This document shows positions 51,765-64,000 of a stretch of 64,000 nucleotides of DNA, piece by piece. The stretch comes from Naematelia aurantialba (Eukaryota; Basidiomycota; Tremellomycetes; Tremellales; Naemateliaceae). The notes beneath the pieces are model-generated. The model was given only the letters and a program-made list of their open reading frames with translations, had not been told where the DNA came from and ran no database searches. How positions within the stretch are numbered: position 1 is the stretch's first letter; each line of letters begins with the position of its first letter. A program made the position numbers and the translations under genes. The DNA is taken from assembly GCA_021527695.1 (NCBI GenBank), contig JAKFAO010000009.1:930001-994000 (forward strand). Direction: 5' to 3'.

Positions 51765-54054
51765 TCAGCCGGCGCGGACACCCCGCGTCCAATCAGGAAC
51801 AACCTCTCCACCGACTTTCCACCCCCGCTTCCGCTGCAGCCCGTCACGCGCCATACCGGGCCGCAGATCGTCCACGCTAACCCCCACGGAAGCGGCCACA
51901 TCCCGCTCTGCAGCGGCTTGAGCGGCGAGCCACGCCTCGCCCCGCTCGATCGAGTGTGCGAACAAGGCGTCGTAGGTCTCTCGCGTCAGTTCCGGCGCAC
52001 CCGTCTTGAGCGCTCTGTGATACCGAAGTGATGCGAAAAGGATTGTCGAAACATCCAAAAGCGAGCAATGAGGCAGCGAGATGGCAGAGCAATAAAACGC
52101 CGAGACGACGGAACGACAACAGGACAACAGGACAACACGAGACGACCACACAATGGACAACAGAAACAAATATCTCGTCAGCTCCAATACCATGCCGCTT
52201 GTGAGAGTGACGCCGACTCACCCCGCTAGCGATCCCCCAACCCACGCCGTGAGCGCCGGAGTCCATCGAGGAGCCTTCCCGCCCGCCCCGCCACCCGCGA
52301 GATCGGCGTCTCCGTCGCCATCGACATCTAGCGGCGCCGGGTCGTTCAAGATTGCCAGACGGCCGGAGAGGCCATAGAGTGGCTTGAACGGCTCCAAGTG
52401 TCGTCTCCGCCAAGCATCTCGGTCGACGCGACGCCATGCTGCCGAGTCGATGGGGTAGTCAGTCTCAGGCTGCGAAGGCGGTGGCAGCAGCAGTCGGAGA
52501 AGAGAGACTCGTAGTCTAGGAATGAGGCCCGGTAAGCAGGCGGTACCGCCGACGACGAGGAGGGAGGAGATGAGCGTTGGCCGAAGGTCTACCGGCAGCT
52601 ATAGCAATAAATGAGCATGACGGATGAAAGTAATGAAGCTGTGATCACCTTGGCAATACACTGCAGAATGGCTTCTGGTAGACCGTCCCGCTCGTCGTCC
52701 ATCACCTCCTCCAGAAGCACCTCGGCTGCTCGCTCTCGTACCCAACCGGGTACGCGCAGGATACCCGGACCCAAGCCATTCGTCACCCCAGACATCTCTA
52801 GCCGGAAGGACAGATCCGTTGCGGTCGTTGAATCACCATACCGATCCCGTAGCATGCTCGCCAAACGCACATTATCCGTCTCTTCCGACATATCTGGAGC
52901 GTCGTCGGTACCCATAAGCGGGTCGAGTAAGACTGGTCCGACGAAGCAGCCTTCGGTGAGGACGCGCTCTACCACACGGTCCGAGAGCAGCTCGTACGGG
53001 ACCGGCTGCGGCTGGCGATCGAGGTTGCTCATCGACGTCGGTGAAGGGAGGTAGGTCGCATGGTGGTGCAGCAATAACCGCAGGCGGTCATGTAGTGCTC
53101 TTCCTGCTGAAGGAGTAGAGCGAGCGAGGTGCACGAGGGGTCGAGAGCAGTACACCTGCAGACATCAGCATCGACATGGTCTACCCGCTTGTCTGAGGCT
53201 CGTACCGGAGTGATGGTGGTCTCCAACCAGCCTATATCGACGACCAACCCGCTGATTCGCCCACAAGCCGCGAGGGCCAGTAGGCACGACGGAGTAAACG
53301 ATACGGAGGGCACCTGCGTCGTCAGATCTACAAAGCGTGCGGAGCGAGGGTGCCGTGATCTGACCTTGAGATTATCGAAGAGAGCCGCGGCAATCTGTTC
53401 TTTGACAGTGGTCGGCAACAAGGTGTTCTCCAGCACTACGACCTTTCTCGTCTTGGAGTCAGTCATGAGATGCCTGCCAAGCCATCAACGTGTGCACAAC
53501 TTGTATGAGCCATATGGAGTAAGCCGGAAATAAATGAAAAGACGAACTGCACGAAGGCTTCCCGGGCTAGGCGAACGCATCGTGTCGCAATCAGCCTTTC
53601 AGCCTCTTTCCGATCCCCTCGACAACCATGGAGTCGAGCCAGATCCAGAGTCCATGCTTCGCTTCCTTCGGTATCGGGGCTTGACTGTGTCCAGAATACC
53701 GCCCGAGGATCTGGCTCGCCTGAGAATCCGACTTTCCAGATACGTGACCCGGGGCTGTCAAGCTCAGCATTGCATACTATGGGGTAGAGGCGTACTCGAT
53801 TACGACCCGGTCCTCAACCCCGTAGAGTGAGTGTCTTCTTGAGCTCTGTATATCACGTCAGAATGGATGCCCATATACTACCGGATATGTTGGAGGCAGG
53901 AGGAAAGATGGGGGCAACGCACATATGCCGGAGATGGGCCAGCTGGTCGAGCTCGGCTTGGCCCAGCTTCAGCCGAAGCAGAAAACGCAGCGCGTTTCGT
54001 CGGAGTAACATACGTCTCTGCTGAGGCGTCGGGCAGCGCTCCCGTGCTAGTCAT
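51765..54054 (-). CDS. ARP10: Actin-related protein 10 (dynactin pointed-end subunit)
   Basis: Caps the pointed end of the dynactin filament, a dynein cofactor. Minus strand: ATG at 54054 with an unstructured start ('MTSTGALPDASAETYVTPTK'), then 'IWKVGFSGEPDPRAVF' (actin-fold first subdomain), 'MTDSKTRKVVVLENTLLP', 'VKEQIAAALFDNLKV', 'PSVSFTPSCLLALAACGR', 'SGLVVDIGWLETTITPV' (phosphate-2 region), 'LLVVGGTACLPGLIPRL' and near the end 'PALTAWVGGSLAGALK' (the actin 'WxGGS' block). The ATP-binding motifs are degenerate, as in other Arp10 proteins. The gene is cut by several introns; exon limits were only partly resolved. Confidence 0.85.
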
Positions 54055-54279
54055 TGCTGCTCACTCAGGTCCAACTGTGCAGCGAGGTAAGCAGCCATAG
54101 CAACGATTTGGAGTACAACGCGTCGAGGCTGTTGACTTTTCGGTCCCTCCACTTTGACACGTGGCTTTAACGTGGTATACACGTGGGATTCATCCAGAAT
54201 TTTGAAGACCGGGAGGTCCACTTATTTTTGCATCGGCGTCCTACTTGTCCCATCTCAAGCTGCAACAGTCTCAGCAGTC
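54055..54279. promoter_or_regulatory. Divergent upstream region of ARP10 and RRP5
   Basis: 225 bp between start codons; no site can be named. Confidence 0.4.
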
Positions 54280-57200
54280 ATGGCGGGGCCCATGAAGAAA
54301 GAGCACAAGGCATATGAGGGTGGCTCCAAGAGGCCTCGACTTTCTGCCGAAGCGGGCCCGAGCAAGAAGAAGGACACCGCCGCACCTCGACCTACTCCCG
54401 CCTTCGTGTCGAGCCTGAAGAATGAGGAGACGGACTTTCCTCGTGGTGGTGGCTCGAGTCTCACACCGCTGGAGGTGAAGCAGACATATGCAGAAGGACG
54501 ACGAGAAGCCGATGAAGAGGCCAGAGCAGAAGTAGGTCCTTGTTGCAACGACGGTGCTGATGACCAGGCGGAGAGCAAGGGGAACAAGCGTTCTAAACGG
54601 CCGGTCAGCGAGCGGGAGGCGAAGAGGTTGAAGAAGAATGAAGTCAGGGAGAGAAAGGTGGATGATAAAGATCAAATCCGGGTGGAGCAGCTTAATTACA
54701 AGGTCAGCCAAGTCGCACAGAGCTACATTGGGATTGAGCTGAGAGAAACAGCGCTTGGTCCCTGGAACAAGACTGCTCACGAGGGTCCACACGGTTCTTC
54801 CTCTACACCTAATACTGTCACTACCCAACAACCTGCTCGCTCACGTACCCATCACCGCCATCTCCCACACTCTCACGCAGCTCCTCTCAGCTGAAGAAGA
54901 GGACGATGTCATGTCCGACGACGAAGCGGCGCCATCATCCGTTTCGGCACCCGATCTGGCGACGCTGTTCTCTCCAGGCCAGTACTTTCCAGCTCGAGTC
55001 ACAACACTTTATCCAACAGCGTCTCAATCGTTCATCTCGCAGTATCCCGTCACCGAGACGACACGTCTAGCTGCGCGTGTCGAGGTCAGTCTCGTCCCTG
55101 AGGAAGTCAACAGCGAGGTTGCCAAGGCGGATCTGCAAAAGGGATATCTGATAGTAGGGGAAGTAAAGAGTGAGGAGGACAAAGGCTGGCGAGTCGGACT
55201 CGGACTCAACAAAGACCAAGGGCTGGAAGGCGTAGAGGGCTGGGTGAGCAAGGACGCATCAGGTGAGTAAGAGGCCGTCCGATATACTTTACGGCTTACG
55301 GAGCTTGTCTAGCACCCGACATGACGGTCGGCCAGCTGTTGCTAGCGACGGTGGCTAGTAGTACAGCTGGGGGCCGAGTCATCCAATTGTCACTGGGTGT
55401 CGAGTCGATCCGGAAAGCGCAATTGGGCGAGATCTCGCATGTCGGCTCAATTCTGCCTGGACACCAAGTTTCCGCTCTCGTCACGGCTGTTGTCCCGAGT
55501 GGCCTGAATGTGAAAGTGTGCGGCTTCTTTGATGGAACCATCGACCACGCCCATCTCGGCCTAGGCGAAGCAGATATCGACGAAATGTACAAGATTGGCA
55601 AAAAGGTATGCCAGGTTCCGACTGCCTTTGGTCTTGACTGACAGCTGCAGATCCGCGCACGCATCATCTACGATAACCTTGCGACGTCCCCACGGCATTT
55701 CGCACTCTCGGTTCTTCCACATATCCTCACTTTCTCTAGCCCGCTGTCACCTGACTCAAGACCGATCGAGCAAGCAATCCCGATGGGCAAGCTGTTCAAC
55801 AGTGTTAGAGTGACACGGGTTATCCCCGAGTGGGGCGTAATCTGCCGAACAGATGACGGACTGGATGGATTTGTGCATGTAGGTTCTTTCTGTTACCTTT
55901 CCGCTATAATGCTGATTTGTGCCAGATCAGCCATATCGCTGACGAGCGGATACCTTCGTTGTCAGTGACAACAGGACAGTATCGCGTCGGGACTCTACAC
56001 CGTGCCCGTGTGATTGGGCACTCGCCCATGGACGGTGTGGTGCTCTTGTCCTTTGAGCAGAAGGTGCTGGACCAAGTGTTCATGCAAGTGGATGAGCTAC
56101 GAGTTGGGCAGGTGCTCAAGGTAAGCCACGGATCATTCGCGATCATAGCACAGTCGCTGAGCTCCGCTGAAACTCTCCAGGGAACAATCCACAGACTCAC
56201 GGACAAGGCGTTGTTCGTCAACATACATGGCTCGGTCGATGGCGTGGTCTGGCCACTGCATTACGCCGACATCAGACTGAAACACCCCGAAAAGCGCTTC
56301 AAAGTCGGTGCGACCGTCCGAGCGCGGGTTCTCGCGTTGGAGCCGGCTCGCAGCAGGGTTGTCCTGACGCTCAAGAAGAGTCTGGTGGACTCGGAGCACC
56401 ATGTCCCTTCGGGATTCGAGGATGTGCAAACGGGCCAGGTCATGCCTGCGGTGGTCTCCAAGATCCTAGACAAGGGATGTATTGTGGATCTCTTTGGCGG
56501 ACTGAGAGCGTTTGTGCCCCAGTCTGAAGCAAGGTTAGGAGACTCTCATACAACTACATTGCATGGCGCTAATGATGTCCAGCCAAAATTTCATCACCAA
56601 CCTCTCCGACATCTTCTATGTAGGCAAACCCCTTGATGTCCGCATCATCAGCGTGGACCCGACAACGGAAAAGATCGTGGCATCTGTGCGACAAGCACTT
56701 CCGACTGCACTGGCGGCGGAGAAACTCGAAGTCGGCCAGTCGGTATCTGGACTCGTCTCTCAGATTCACAATGAACAAGTCGTGATTGCCCTGGTGCCGA
56801 GTCAACTGACCGCGCTCCTGTCCCTCTCGAACCTCGCTTTGCAGAAACACAAATCCATCGACCAGCTGCGTGGCTCGCTCAAGATTGGAGAACAGCTGGA
56901 CGACCTAGTCATCGTCTCGAAGAATCCTACTTCAGGCTTGCTGATCGTGGCGCACAAACGCGGTGGCGCCGGTATCTCCCGACTGGCCGTCAGTATGTCC
57001 TCCATCCAGCCCGGACAGATCCTTCCTGGCCGTGTCATCGCGCACTCGCCTCAGGGAACCATGATCCAGCTGGCCGAGGGTTTGCGAGGCAGAGTTCACC
57101 CCACCGATGCGTCGGACGATTTATCAGTCGTTGCGTCGGGCCAGGGCCCGTTGCACATCGACGAGGATGTCATGTGCTACGTCCTGAAATCAAACCCATC

Positions 57201-58192
57201 GACACGGATCATCGATCTGTCTACACGCAAATCCCGTACAGAAGCGGAGACGGCTCCAGAGGTCCTGGATCCAGAGATCGGAGGCATCAGTGATCTGAAG
57301 GCGGGCCAGGAGATCAGGGGTCTGGTGAAGAATATCAGCGGCCACGGTCTGTTCGTCTCGCTGGGCCGGACCATCACCGCTCGAATCATGATCAAAGAGC
57401 TATTTGACGAGGTGAGCCGCAGCGTGTGATTCTAGTTTAGGACTATCCACTGAATCGAGGCAGTTTGTCAAAGACTGGCAATCACGGTTTGAGATTAACC
57501 AGCTGGTTTCAGGCAAGATCCTCAGGTACGTCTCTAGCACCAGTCACCCAATATACAGCGGGTAGGAACTGATTCGTGCTTAGTATTGATGAGAAGCTCA
57601 AGCTCGTCGAGATGACACTGAGAAAGAACCCTTCCAGCCGGGGATCCAAGAAAGTCGCAAGTCTCGGCGTATCAGACTTTGTCAAGGGCCAGAAAGTGGT
57701 CGCGACGGTCAAGAAGGTGGAAGCGTACGGCATGTTTCTCAAGGTCGAGGGAAGCGATGTCAGTGGACTCTGCCATAGATCAGAGGTAAGTCTCGATCGT
57801 TACTATCTCCTCTCTGTTCTCTGCTCTGTCTGCCATGGTACTTGTCTCTTCTGATGGGTTGCCGATTTGACCGCGGGGTGCTGATGTAGGCGATTGGGAT
57901 GCTGATGGTGTCGCAGATCTCGGATAACAAGAAGCAGGATGTATCACAGGCTCTTAAGGGGTTTAGAGAAGGAGACCAAGTCAAGGCGGTCATTGTCGAT
58001 ATCGATCGGGAGAAAGGCAGGGTCAACTTTGGGATAAAAGCGAGCTACTTCAAAGAGGAGTTTGCTGGCAATGCGAGAGATGAGGACGGAGAGGGGAGCG
58101 CAGGTGAAGAGGGTAACGAGGTTGACGGTTCTGATGAACAAGAAGTCAGTGGAGAGGTGGGCGGCGACGACTTTGACGAGGAAGACGCCGAA

Positions 58193-58233
<41 letters not shown>

Positions 58234-59780
58234 TGAGGATGAGGAGGGTTGGGAGGAAGGCGAAGATAATGGAGAGGACAATCAGGAGGGCGAGGAGACG
58301 CTAAGCGGCGACGAATCTGGAGAGAGCGAGGCAGGAGACGAGGATGACGATGAGCAGGTGGAGGTAAGTCTAGTCAGAATCACCTGAGACTGTGTTAATA
58401 GTCTCCAGATTGACCTTAAAACCCGACCAGCGGCGAAAGCAAAGACCGACAGCTCGGGCAAGACAGCTCCAGCTGGTGGTCTGACTGTTCCAGGCGGTTT
58501 CGACTGGTCTGGCGCCGGCCCTACCGAAGCGGAAGCTGAGTCGTCCGAGGAATCATCCGACGACGACCAGATGACAGCGCCAACCACGAAATCGACCAAA
58601 TCCAAGTCGAGGGCGAAGACTCGCGTGCATGATCTGACCTCCACGGCGCCGGAAGGTCAGCCGGAATCTGCCACAGACTTTGAGCGCGCCTTGCTCGCGT
58701 CGCCCAACTCGTCGTTCCTCTGGATCCAGTACATGTCTTTCCAACTCCAACTGCATGAAGTGGAGACAGCCCGTCGGATAGGTCGTCAAGCTCTGGAGAA
58801 GATTGCGTATCGCGAAGAGGAGGAGAAGCTGAATGTGTGGATGGCGTTGGTCAACCTTGAGCTTGGGTTCGGGACGCCGGACAGCACAGACAAGGTGTTC
58901 AAGGAGGCCGCGGCGCACAATGACGCGCGGACGACCTACATGCGGTATGCGGAGGCTCTGATCGCCGCTGGAAAGGAAGACGTGAGTCCGGACAACCAAA
59001 TCAAACAAGAACAAAGCAACACACGCCCGGCGGACCATCATCAAAATTTGTGTGGGGACCGTGCTGACTGGTTCGTAGATGGTGGAAGAGCTGTACAAGC
59101 GGATAGTCAAGAAATTCTCGGCCTACCCGGAATCATGGACCAAGTTTGCCGAATTCTACCTGAAGAAAGGCGACGTGGACGCCGCGCGAGAGCTCTTACC
59201 ACGATCGATCAAGAGCCTGGATAAATCCAAACGTCAGCGGCCAGGATACCTGCACCTGCATAAGTTTAAGCTGACCACTGATTAGACGTCGAGACGATTG
59301 AGAAGATGGCGATCCTCGAGTTCAAGCACGGTGATGTCGAGCGTGGAAAGACGCTGTTCGAGGGCTTGGTCGACCGCTATCCGAGGCGTTTGGACCTGTG
59401 GTCGGTGTATATCGATCAGCTCGCCAAGGTTCAGGACATACAAGGATGCCGGTAGGTCCCTGCGTCGAAATTGAGGACCGTTTAGAGCTGAGTCTCCGAT
59501 AGGGGACTGTTTGAGCGAGTTTTGAAACAAAAGTTGACGAGCAAGAAAGCCAAGTGAGTGCGAGTATGCGAGCAGCACGATGAGCTGTGCGCGAGTTCCA
59601 GTGCTGATAGTCAAACTCACTCTTAGGTTCCTGTTCAAAAAGTGGTTGAGTGTTGAGACCAAGATCGGAGACACAGCAGGCCAGGACAAGGCGAAAGAGA
59701 AGGCGAGGGAGTGGGTGGCGGCGAATGCTGCTGCTGCGGCGGCGGCGGCTGGGGACGAGGACGAGGACGATGAGGAGTAG
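54280..59780 (+). CDS. RRP5: Rrp5, S1-repeat ribosome biogenesis factor
   Basis: Large nucleolar protein needed for early cleavages of pre-rRNA in both subunit pathways. The N-terminus is Lys-rich ('MAGPMKKEHKAYEGGSKRPR'). A run of S1 RNA-binding domains follows (for example 'FSPGQYFPARVTTLYP', 'SALVTAVVPSGLNVKVCGFF', 'VTRVIPEWGVICRTDDGLDG', 'GTLHRARVIGHSPMDGVVLL', 'GQILPGRVIAHSPQGTMIQL', 'IRGLVKNISGHGLFVSLG', 'VVATVKKVEAYGMFLKVEGS'). Then comes an acidic block of about 100 residues with a DE run (58193-58245), and C-terminal HAT/TPR repeats ('LLASPNSSFLWIQYMSFQLQ', 'AYPESWTKFAEFYLKKGDVD', 'EKMAILEFKHGDVERGKTLF'), ending in a poly-Ala and acidic tail. The layout is that of yeast Rrp5. More than ten introns. 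Confidence 0.95.
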
Positions 59781-60046
59781 AATCGTACCATTACTGCATC
59801 TTTCCGTGTTTCTTGCATTGATCTAATGAGACCATGTCGTGCTCGCGACGTTCTACACTACCGCCCAGAAGCTCAACAACCTGTGTTCCGTGACTGCCGA
59901 GCTTCACAACATCGCCAATACCGCCTGGCACCGACAGCGCGGACCGCTGAAACGTGGGGTTCCCGCATTGCAACGCGTAAACTGCAATCTACACTCCACA
60001 CTGTATGACTCTGGACTGTACACTCGACGCTCTACACCCCGCCGAC
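59781..60046 (+). other. Short intergenic region
   Basis: 266 bp between RRP5 and the next start on the same strand; no gene seen. Confidence 0.4.
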
Positions 60047-62750
60047 ATGGCTCTGGCAAGCTCCTCGATGGCCTTCGAGTCGCTCTTCCACGCCTCGTCC
60101 GTCGATCTCGTCGTTCCTGAATACTCCGCCCTCCCACCTCCCCCCGCGCTGCACGCCGACCGCGACGCCAACGCCAACGCCAACGCCGATGTCCACGCAG
60201 ACGCAGACGTGCTGGAGCGGTGGTGGGCGGCGGTCGAGGGTGCACCCACTCGGCATACAGCTTTTCTAGGTCAGCCCCACCTTCTCTCTACCTGTGTCTC
60301 CTCTCACGGGCGCTGGGCGTCGGAATGGCCGCTACTAACCCTGTTCCTACAGACGAAAAGCTGTTCTACCTCCTCGCTCTCACTGTGCCCTACGACGCAT
60401 TCGCATCGCTACCGGGCACGCCGGCCGTGGGGTCTGACCCCCCTTCGCTATTCACGCAGTTCCTCTCGAGGCTCCAGGTGAGCCGTGACTTCTCCTAACG
60501 GTACACGGGGTCCTTAGCTCATACTTGCCCAGCTCACAATGACAGCAACCTTCGTCCCACCCCTCTCGGCTCAGCCGCAACCCCCAACCGCGGTCTCCTC
60601 GACTTCAGACATAGCGCCAAGCACATCGAGTACACTCGCTCCGACGGCGAACTCGTATCCACGCACGACGCCAACGCCGACGGCAGACGACCAGTCCCAC
60701 CTTCCGCCAGTCACGCCCAACCCGTTTCCCCGGATGGAGTCGGGAGAGGAACGGTACGCCGGCGTCCAGGGCACAACGGTGTGGGAGGGGCCCGTGGAGC
60801 AGCATGGACCTGGAGAGAATGGGAATGGCAGCCGGCGGACCGTACTGCGCACAGCGCAGGGCTGGGTCGTCGTCTGGCCAGGTGATTTGCCAATAGGTAT
60901 GTCCAGCTCCAGTCTCGTGGAACTTGGAATGCTGATGGCACCCTGCACACAGCGTTCATGCGCACTACTATCCCCAATCCATTGCTGGCCCTCACGGCCT
61001 CCATCACTCTGCGCGAACACCCGAGCCATATTCGGACACACAAAAGGGGCGGCCTCAGCATGGACACTGCTTCGATCCGCAGCGGCGTCGAGACGATCCG
61101 CACGGATGGAGAAGAGGTCTACTTGGACGGGGATGACGACATTGCAGGCCTGGAGGAGATTGATCTCCTGGGCGGTCTCGCTGATGGTGAGGCTCTTCTA
61201 CTTGACCAGTAGACTCTGGAGCTGAATTGGCAGATGCTTTACCTTCGAGTCGCCTTGCCCCATCACTGCGCCACGATCTTTCCCTTCCTTCAGAACCACC
61301 TGGATCCGTACCCATGACAGCCATCACTCCCTCATCCGTGCCTGCGATACAGACGACTTCGAGCTTCTCATCAGCACCATCGCGTGAAAGACAGCGTCCT
61401 GTCGCCCCGCTCACTCTCGCATCAAGCAACACCACGCTCCGCAAATCGTATCGCCGCGTTCTGTCGCTCTCCGCAGGGCTAAGAGTACGGATGCGTACAC
61501 TCCTACTCCCCCAGCTTCTGCCGGTGGCAACGGACCACAACGATGACTCGGAAGGCGAGGAACGCATAGTGCTCGTGGTCGAGATCGAGAATGCCCTCGA
61601 CGCGAATCTGCCGATCACATATCCGTTTGAGATTGAGGGTGTCTCGGTCGAGGTCGGCGGCAAGGGCGCCAAAGCCACTGCTGAACTGGTCTGTCAACCA
61701 GAAGGCGACTCTGTCTTCCCCCTCAGGCTTGCCCCCGTGGAGCAATATAATCTGTTATATGGCGTGTCGGTCGCCTCTGCCGCGCAACAACAAGAGAGGA
61801 GCCCCGAATCGCTGGTGAGAGGAGACGAGCAGCGACCTGTGGCAATCTCGGTCATCGGCGCACCCGTACTGGATGGTTCTTTCCCGACGAAGACGTTTCA
61901 CTCGAGATGGAACTGCACATTAGATCTCGGGCCGCACTATGCCGCCCTCGCTGCCGTCTCCGCCACGCCTGTTGTGCCGCCTGCACGGAATCGATTCTCG
62001 AAACCGCCTAACGTCCCGCAAAATGCCATCGCAGGCGACAAGCGATATTCTCTCTCCTCGCTGATGTCTGGTAAATCCTCGCAGCCGTCTTCGGATGACG
62101 CCACTCGGTCGCATAATCGGGTCGCATCGGGCACGACACAACGTCCGCTCCTGCCCAGTCAATTGTCGAATACCCCTCAGGCGCAGCGCCTGCCCTCGAT
62201 GTCGCGGCTGCCTCTGCGGTCGGGCACCCTCGAGAATTCGGGTCTACTGGTGTCGGTCAAGATTCTGCGCCATTCCAACGACTACGTCGACGATCCGACT
62301 GCCGGTCCGTCGTCTCGAACGGTCCGCAGGCTGGAACCGTTCAGCCTGGAAGTATTTGTGCATAACAGGACGCACCATGTCCGGCGGTTCAGGCTCATCG
62401 TCCCGAGCAGATCGGAAGACGAGGTCGCATATCGCGTCAAGGAGGTCTGGGAGCGACGCAAGAAGAGGCGCAACGACGACGCAGCATGGGGCGCAGACGA
62501 AGCGGTCCTCCGGCAACTGTTGGTGAAGCATCTCGCTGCTGCGCCGGCATTGGTCCCGCTCGAAAACGATATTCGCTGCGGTCCACTTCTTCCAGGCGCA
62601 AGCATGTCGGCGCGGATCAAGTTCTTGGCGCTGCGCGACGGTGTTCACAGGATAGACAAGCTGAGGGTGCAGGGCGCCGGGGAGGAGTTTAGCTTTGTGT
62701 TGTCGCCGGTGCTGGACGTGGTCGTAGGCGACGGTGTCGATGCAATATGA
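60047..62750 (+). CDS. TRS65: TRAPP II subunit Trs65 type
   Basis: TRAPPII is the exchange factor for Ypt31/Rab11 at the late Golgi; Trs65 links its halves in yeast. The start 'MALASSSMAFESLFHASSVD' is followed, after introns, by 'DEKLFYLLALTVPYDAF', 'GWVVVWPGDLPIAFMRTTIP', and a large final exon. The C-terminal Ig-like domains are clear: 'ERIVLVVEIENALDANLPIT', 'GLLVSVKILRHS', 'EPFSLEVFVHNRTHHVRRFR', and 'GPLLPGASMSARIKFLALRD' followed by 'GVHRIDKLRV', the signature of the third Ig domain. About 790 aa with a Ser/Pro-rich linker. TRAPPC13-like proteins share the last block, so the name is the best fit and not certain. Confidence 0.85.
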
Positions 62751-63221
62751 CCTGTCTCCCGATTCTCTTGGCATCATCAGTGGGGATACTTGTCTGCGTT
62801 AGGGGCAGGGTGGCGAAGAACACCTGCGTTGCTAAAAACTCACGATCCGGCACTGCGTCAGACTTCGGCACAGGCATCCTGTTGTGAAATGTGTGGGCAC
62901 GTCAGGACGCGCATTTACAGTATGAACAACGAGTGGTGCTCCATGAGCAAGTAGGTGCCGGTATACGTGTTGTGGATGAACGCACTTGCCAGGGCCAAGT
63001 GGCAAAATGAGTACCTTCAATTCTTTCCTGCATCTTTTCCCGCTTTGCAATTGGATATCTTCCCGACGTATGGGCAGATGAAACACTCTTGTCTCCACAT
63101 CCTAATGGCAAGGCATATGCAATACATTTGGACTGTTCGACCACAGTCATATTGAAGGAGTATACGTGCACGGGCCGACAATCCAGAAACACCAACCACC
63201 GATATGCGGAAATGGCGTGTA
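62751..63221. other. Intergenic region
   Basis: Convergent 3' flanks; no supported gene, RNA or repeat. Confidence 0.5.
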
Positions 63222-63789
63222 TTAGTAGTCGTCATCGGCGCCCTCACTCGAGTCGTCATCTAGCACTTCTAGGCCACATCAGCGCTTCCCGACCACATAG
63301 AATTTTGGTGCTGAAAGCAGAGGGAGACGGGGAGAGGAGGCATAGGCGTACCGATAGGAGGCACGTATTCGTCGGCATCGGCATCGGCATCTGCGTCGGC
63401 ATCGATAACCGCGTCCACGTCCAGCGCAGGTAGGGTCTTGCGGCTTGATGTGCTGCTTTGGGACGGGGCGAGGACGGGGGACGAGAGGGAGACGGTCGGC
63501 GTGCGGCCTAGTTTGGACGGGGGGAGGGCTGGACGGGCGCTGGGGTTCGGCGTGGCTGTTGAGTCAGCGAAGAATTCATAAGCCAGCGAGATATTAGGAG
63601 ACGAGTCTCGTGTTTGACGCCCAGAGGAAGGCAGGAAGAGCGGAGGGAGGGGTAAGGCCGAGGGGGCAGGACGCAAGACCTACCACTTCCCGAACCGTTC
63701 TTGGCCTTCTTGCTGGTGCCAGCCGAGCCAAATCGCGGAGGGCTCTTGCCTCGTTTGCCATTTCCATTCACACCGTTCTCTGTGACTTG
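63222..63789 (-). CDS. Unrecognised low-complexity protein, 3' part
   Basis: Minus strand. An exon beginning after an acceptor near 63789 encodes 'NGVNGNGKRGKSPPRFGSAG' and 'SKKAKNGSGSG', basic and nuclear-localisation-like. The next exon encodes 'ISLAYEFFADSTATPNPSAR' and an Asp/Ala run (ADADADADADEY, 63370-63405). The last encodes 'EVLDDDSSEGADDDY' with the stop at 63222-63224. No domain is recognised. The start is not found; it lies in or beyond the purine-rich block to the right. Confidence 0.5.
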
Positions 63790-63859
63790 TCAGTTTCCAG
63801 ACAGGCCCTGGGCAAACATTTATACGAGAAAGAACACTTGAATGACCACGGAGAGTATA

Positions 63860-64000
63860 GGGGCAAAGGAGTAGGAGGAAGGAAGAACGAGGAGGAAGAA
63901 GAAGAAAGCGAGAGGAAGGAAGAACGAGGGGGAAGAAGGTAAGACAGAAGAGGAGGAAGGAAGAGCGACGAGGAAGTAGGGAAGAAGAGCGAGAGGAAGG
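63860..64000. repeat. Purine-rich (GAA/GGA) tract at window edge
   Basis: About 140 bp that are more than 90 per cent A and G on the plus strand (gaggaagaagaag, ggaaggaagaacgag units). On the minus strand it is a pyrimidine tract upstream of the last gene's visible exons. Confidence 0.7.

Overview
The window reads as nuclear DNA of a basidiomycete yeast, most likely a Tremellomycete (Cryptococcus/Kwoniella/Trichosporon relatives). The host part carries many GT-AG introns of about 40-60 nt inside nearly every gene, gene spacing is tight, and the protein set is typically fungal (Zn2Cys6 factor, WC-2, Trs65, a Wwm1-like protein, Fig4, an alpha-arrestin). Gene models were built by hand: exon junctions were checked for splice dinucleotides, phase and protein-family continuity. 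Exon sets are complete for about half the genes; for the others only the outer limits and key domains are given.

Region 1 (1-7.0 kb) is a transposon nest. An apparently intact Ty3/gypsy chromovirus on the minus strand (gag, -1 frameshift, pol with protease, RT, RNase H, integrase and chromodomain) has inserted into the gag zinc knuckle of an older, nonsense-mutated Ty1/copia element, also on the minus strand. The gypsy element shows a 13-nt self-priming pair of the Tf1/sushi kind; the copia element shows a primer-binding site matching the 5' half of tRNA-Lys(UUU). Its LTR lies just upstream of the first host gene.

Region 2 (7-19 kb): an ATP-dependent DNA ligase of the ligase IV type; then the most unusual locus of the window, a Zn2Cys6 DNA-binding protein whose exons run in phase into an aspartate-aminotransferase fold that has lost its catalytic residues, followed by a coiled coil (11018-15237); then NHP2 and an aldehyde dehydrogenase, divergent from one promoter region.

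Region 3 (19-35 kb): FIG4 lipid phosphatase, a PPxY alpha-arrestin, a STEEP1/UPF0428 homologue, a MoCF/CinA-like protein and telomerase reverse transcriptase.

Region 4 (35-64 kb): RPL21 and RPS9 (divergent pair), CK2 beta, VPS33, gamma-tubulin complex protein GCP4, a Wwm1-like WW protein, the blue-light regulator WC-2, dynactin Arp10, RRP5, the TRAPP subunit Trs65, and the 3' part of an unrecognised minus-strand gene. Most are housekeeping genes for ribosome building, membrane traffic and microtubules; no gene cluster for one pathway is seen. A recurring feature is short-unit tandem repeats expanded inside introns (11018-15237 gene, FIG4, VPS33, GCP4) and in intergenic DNA.
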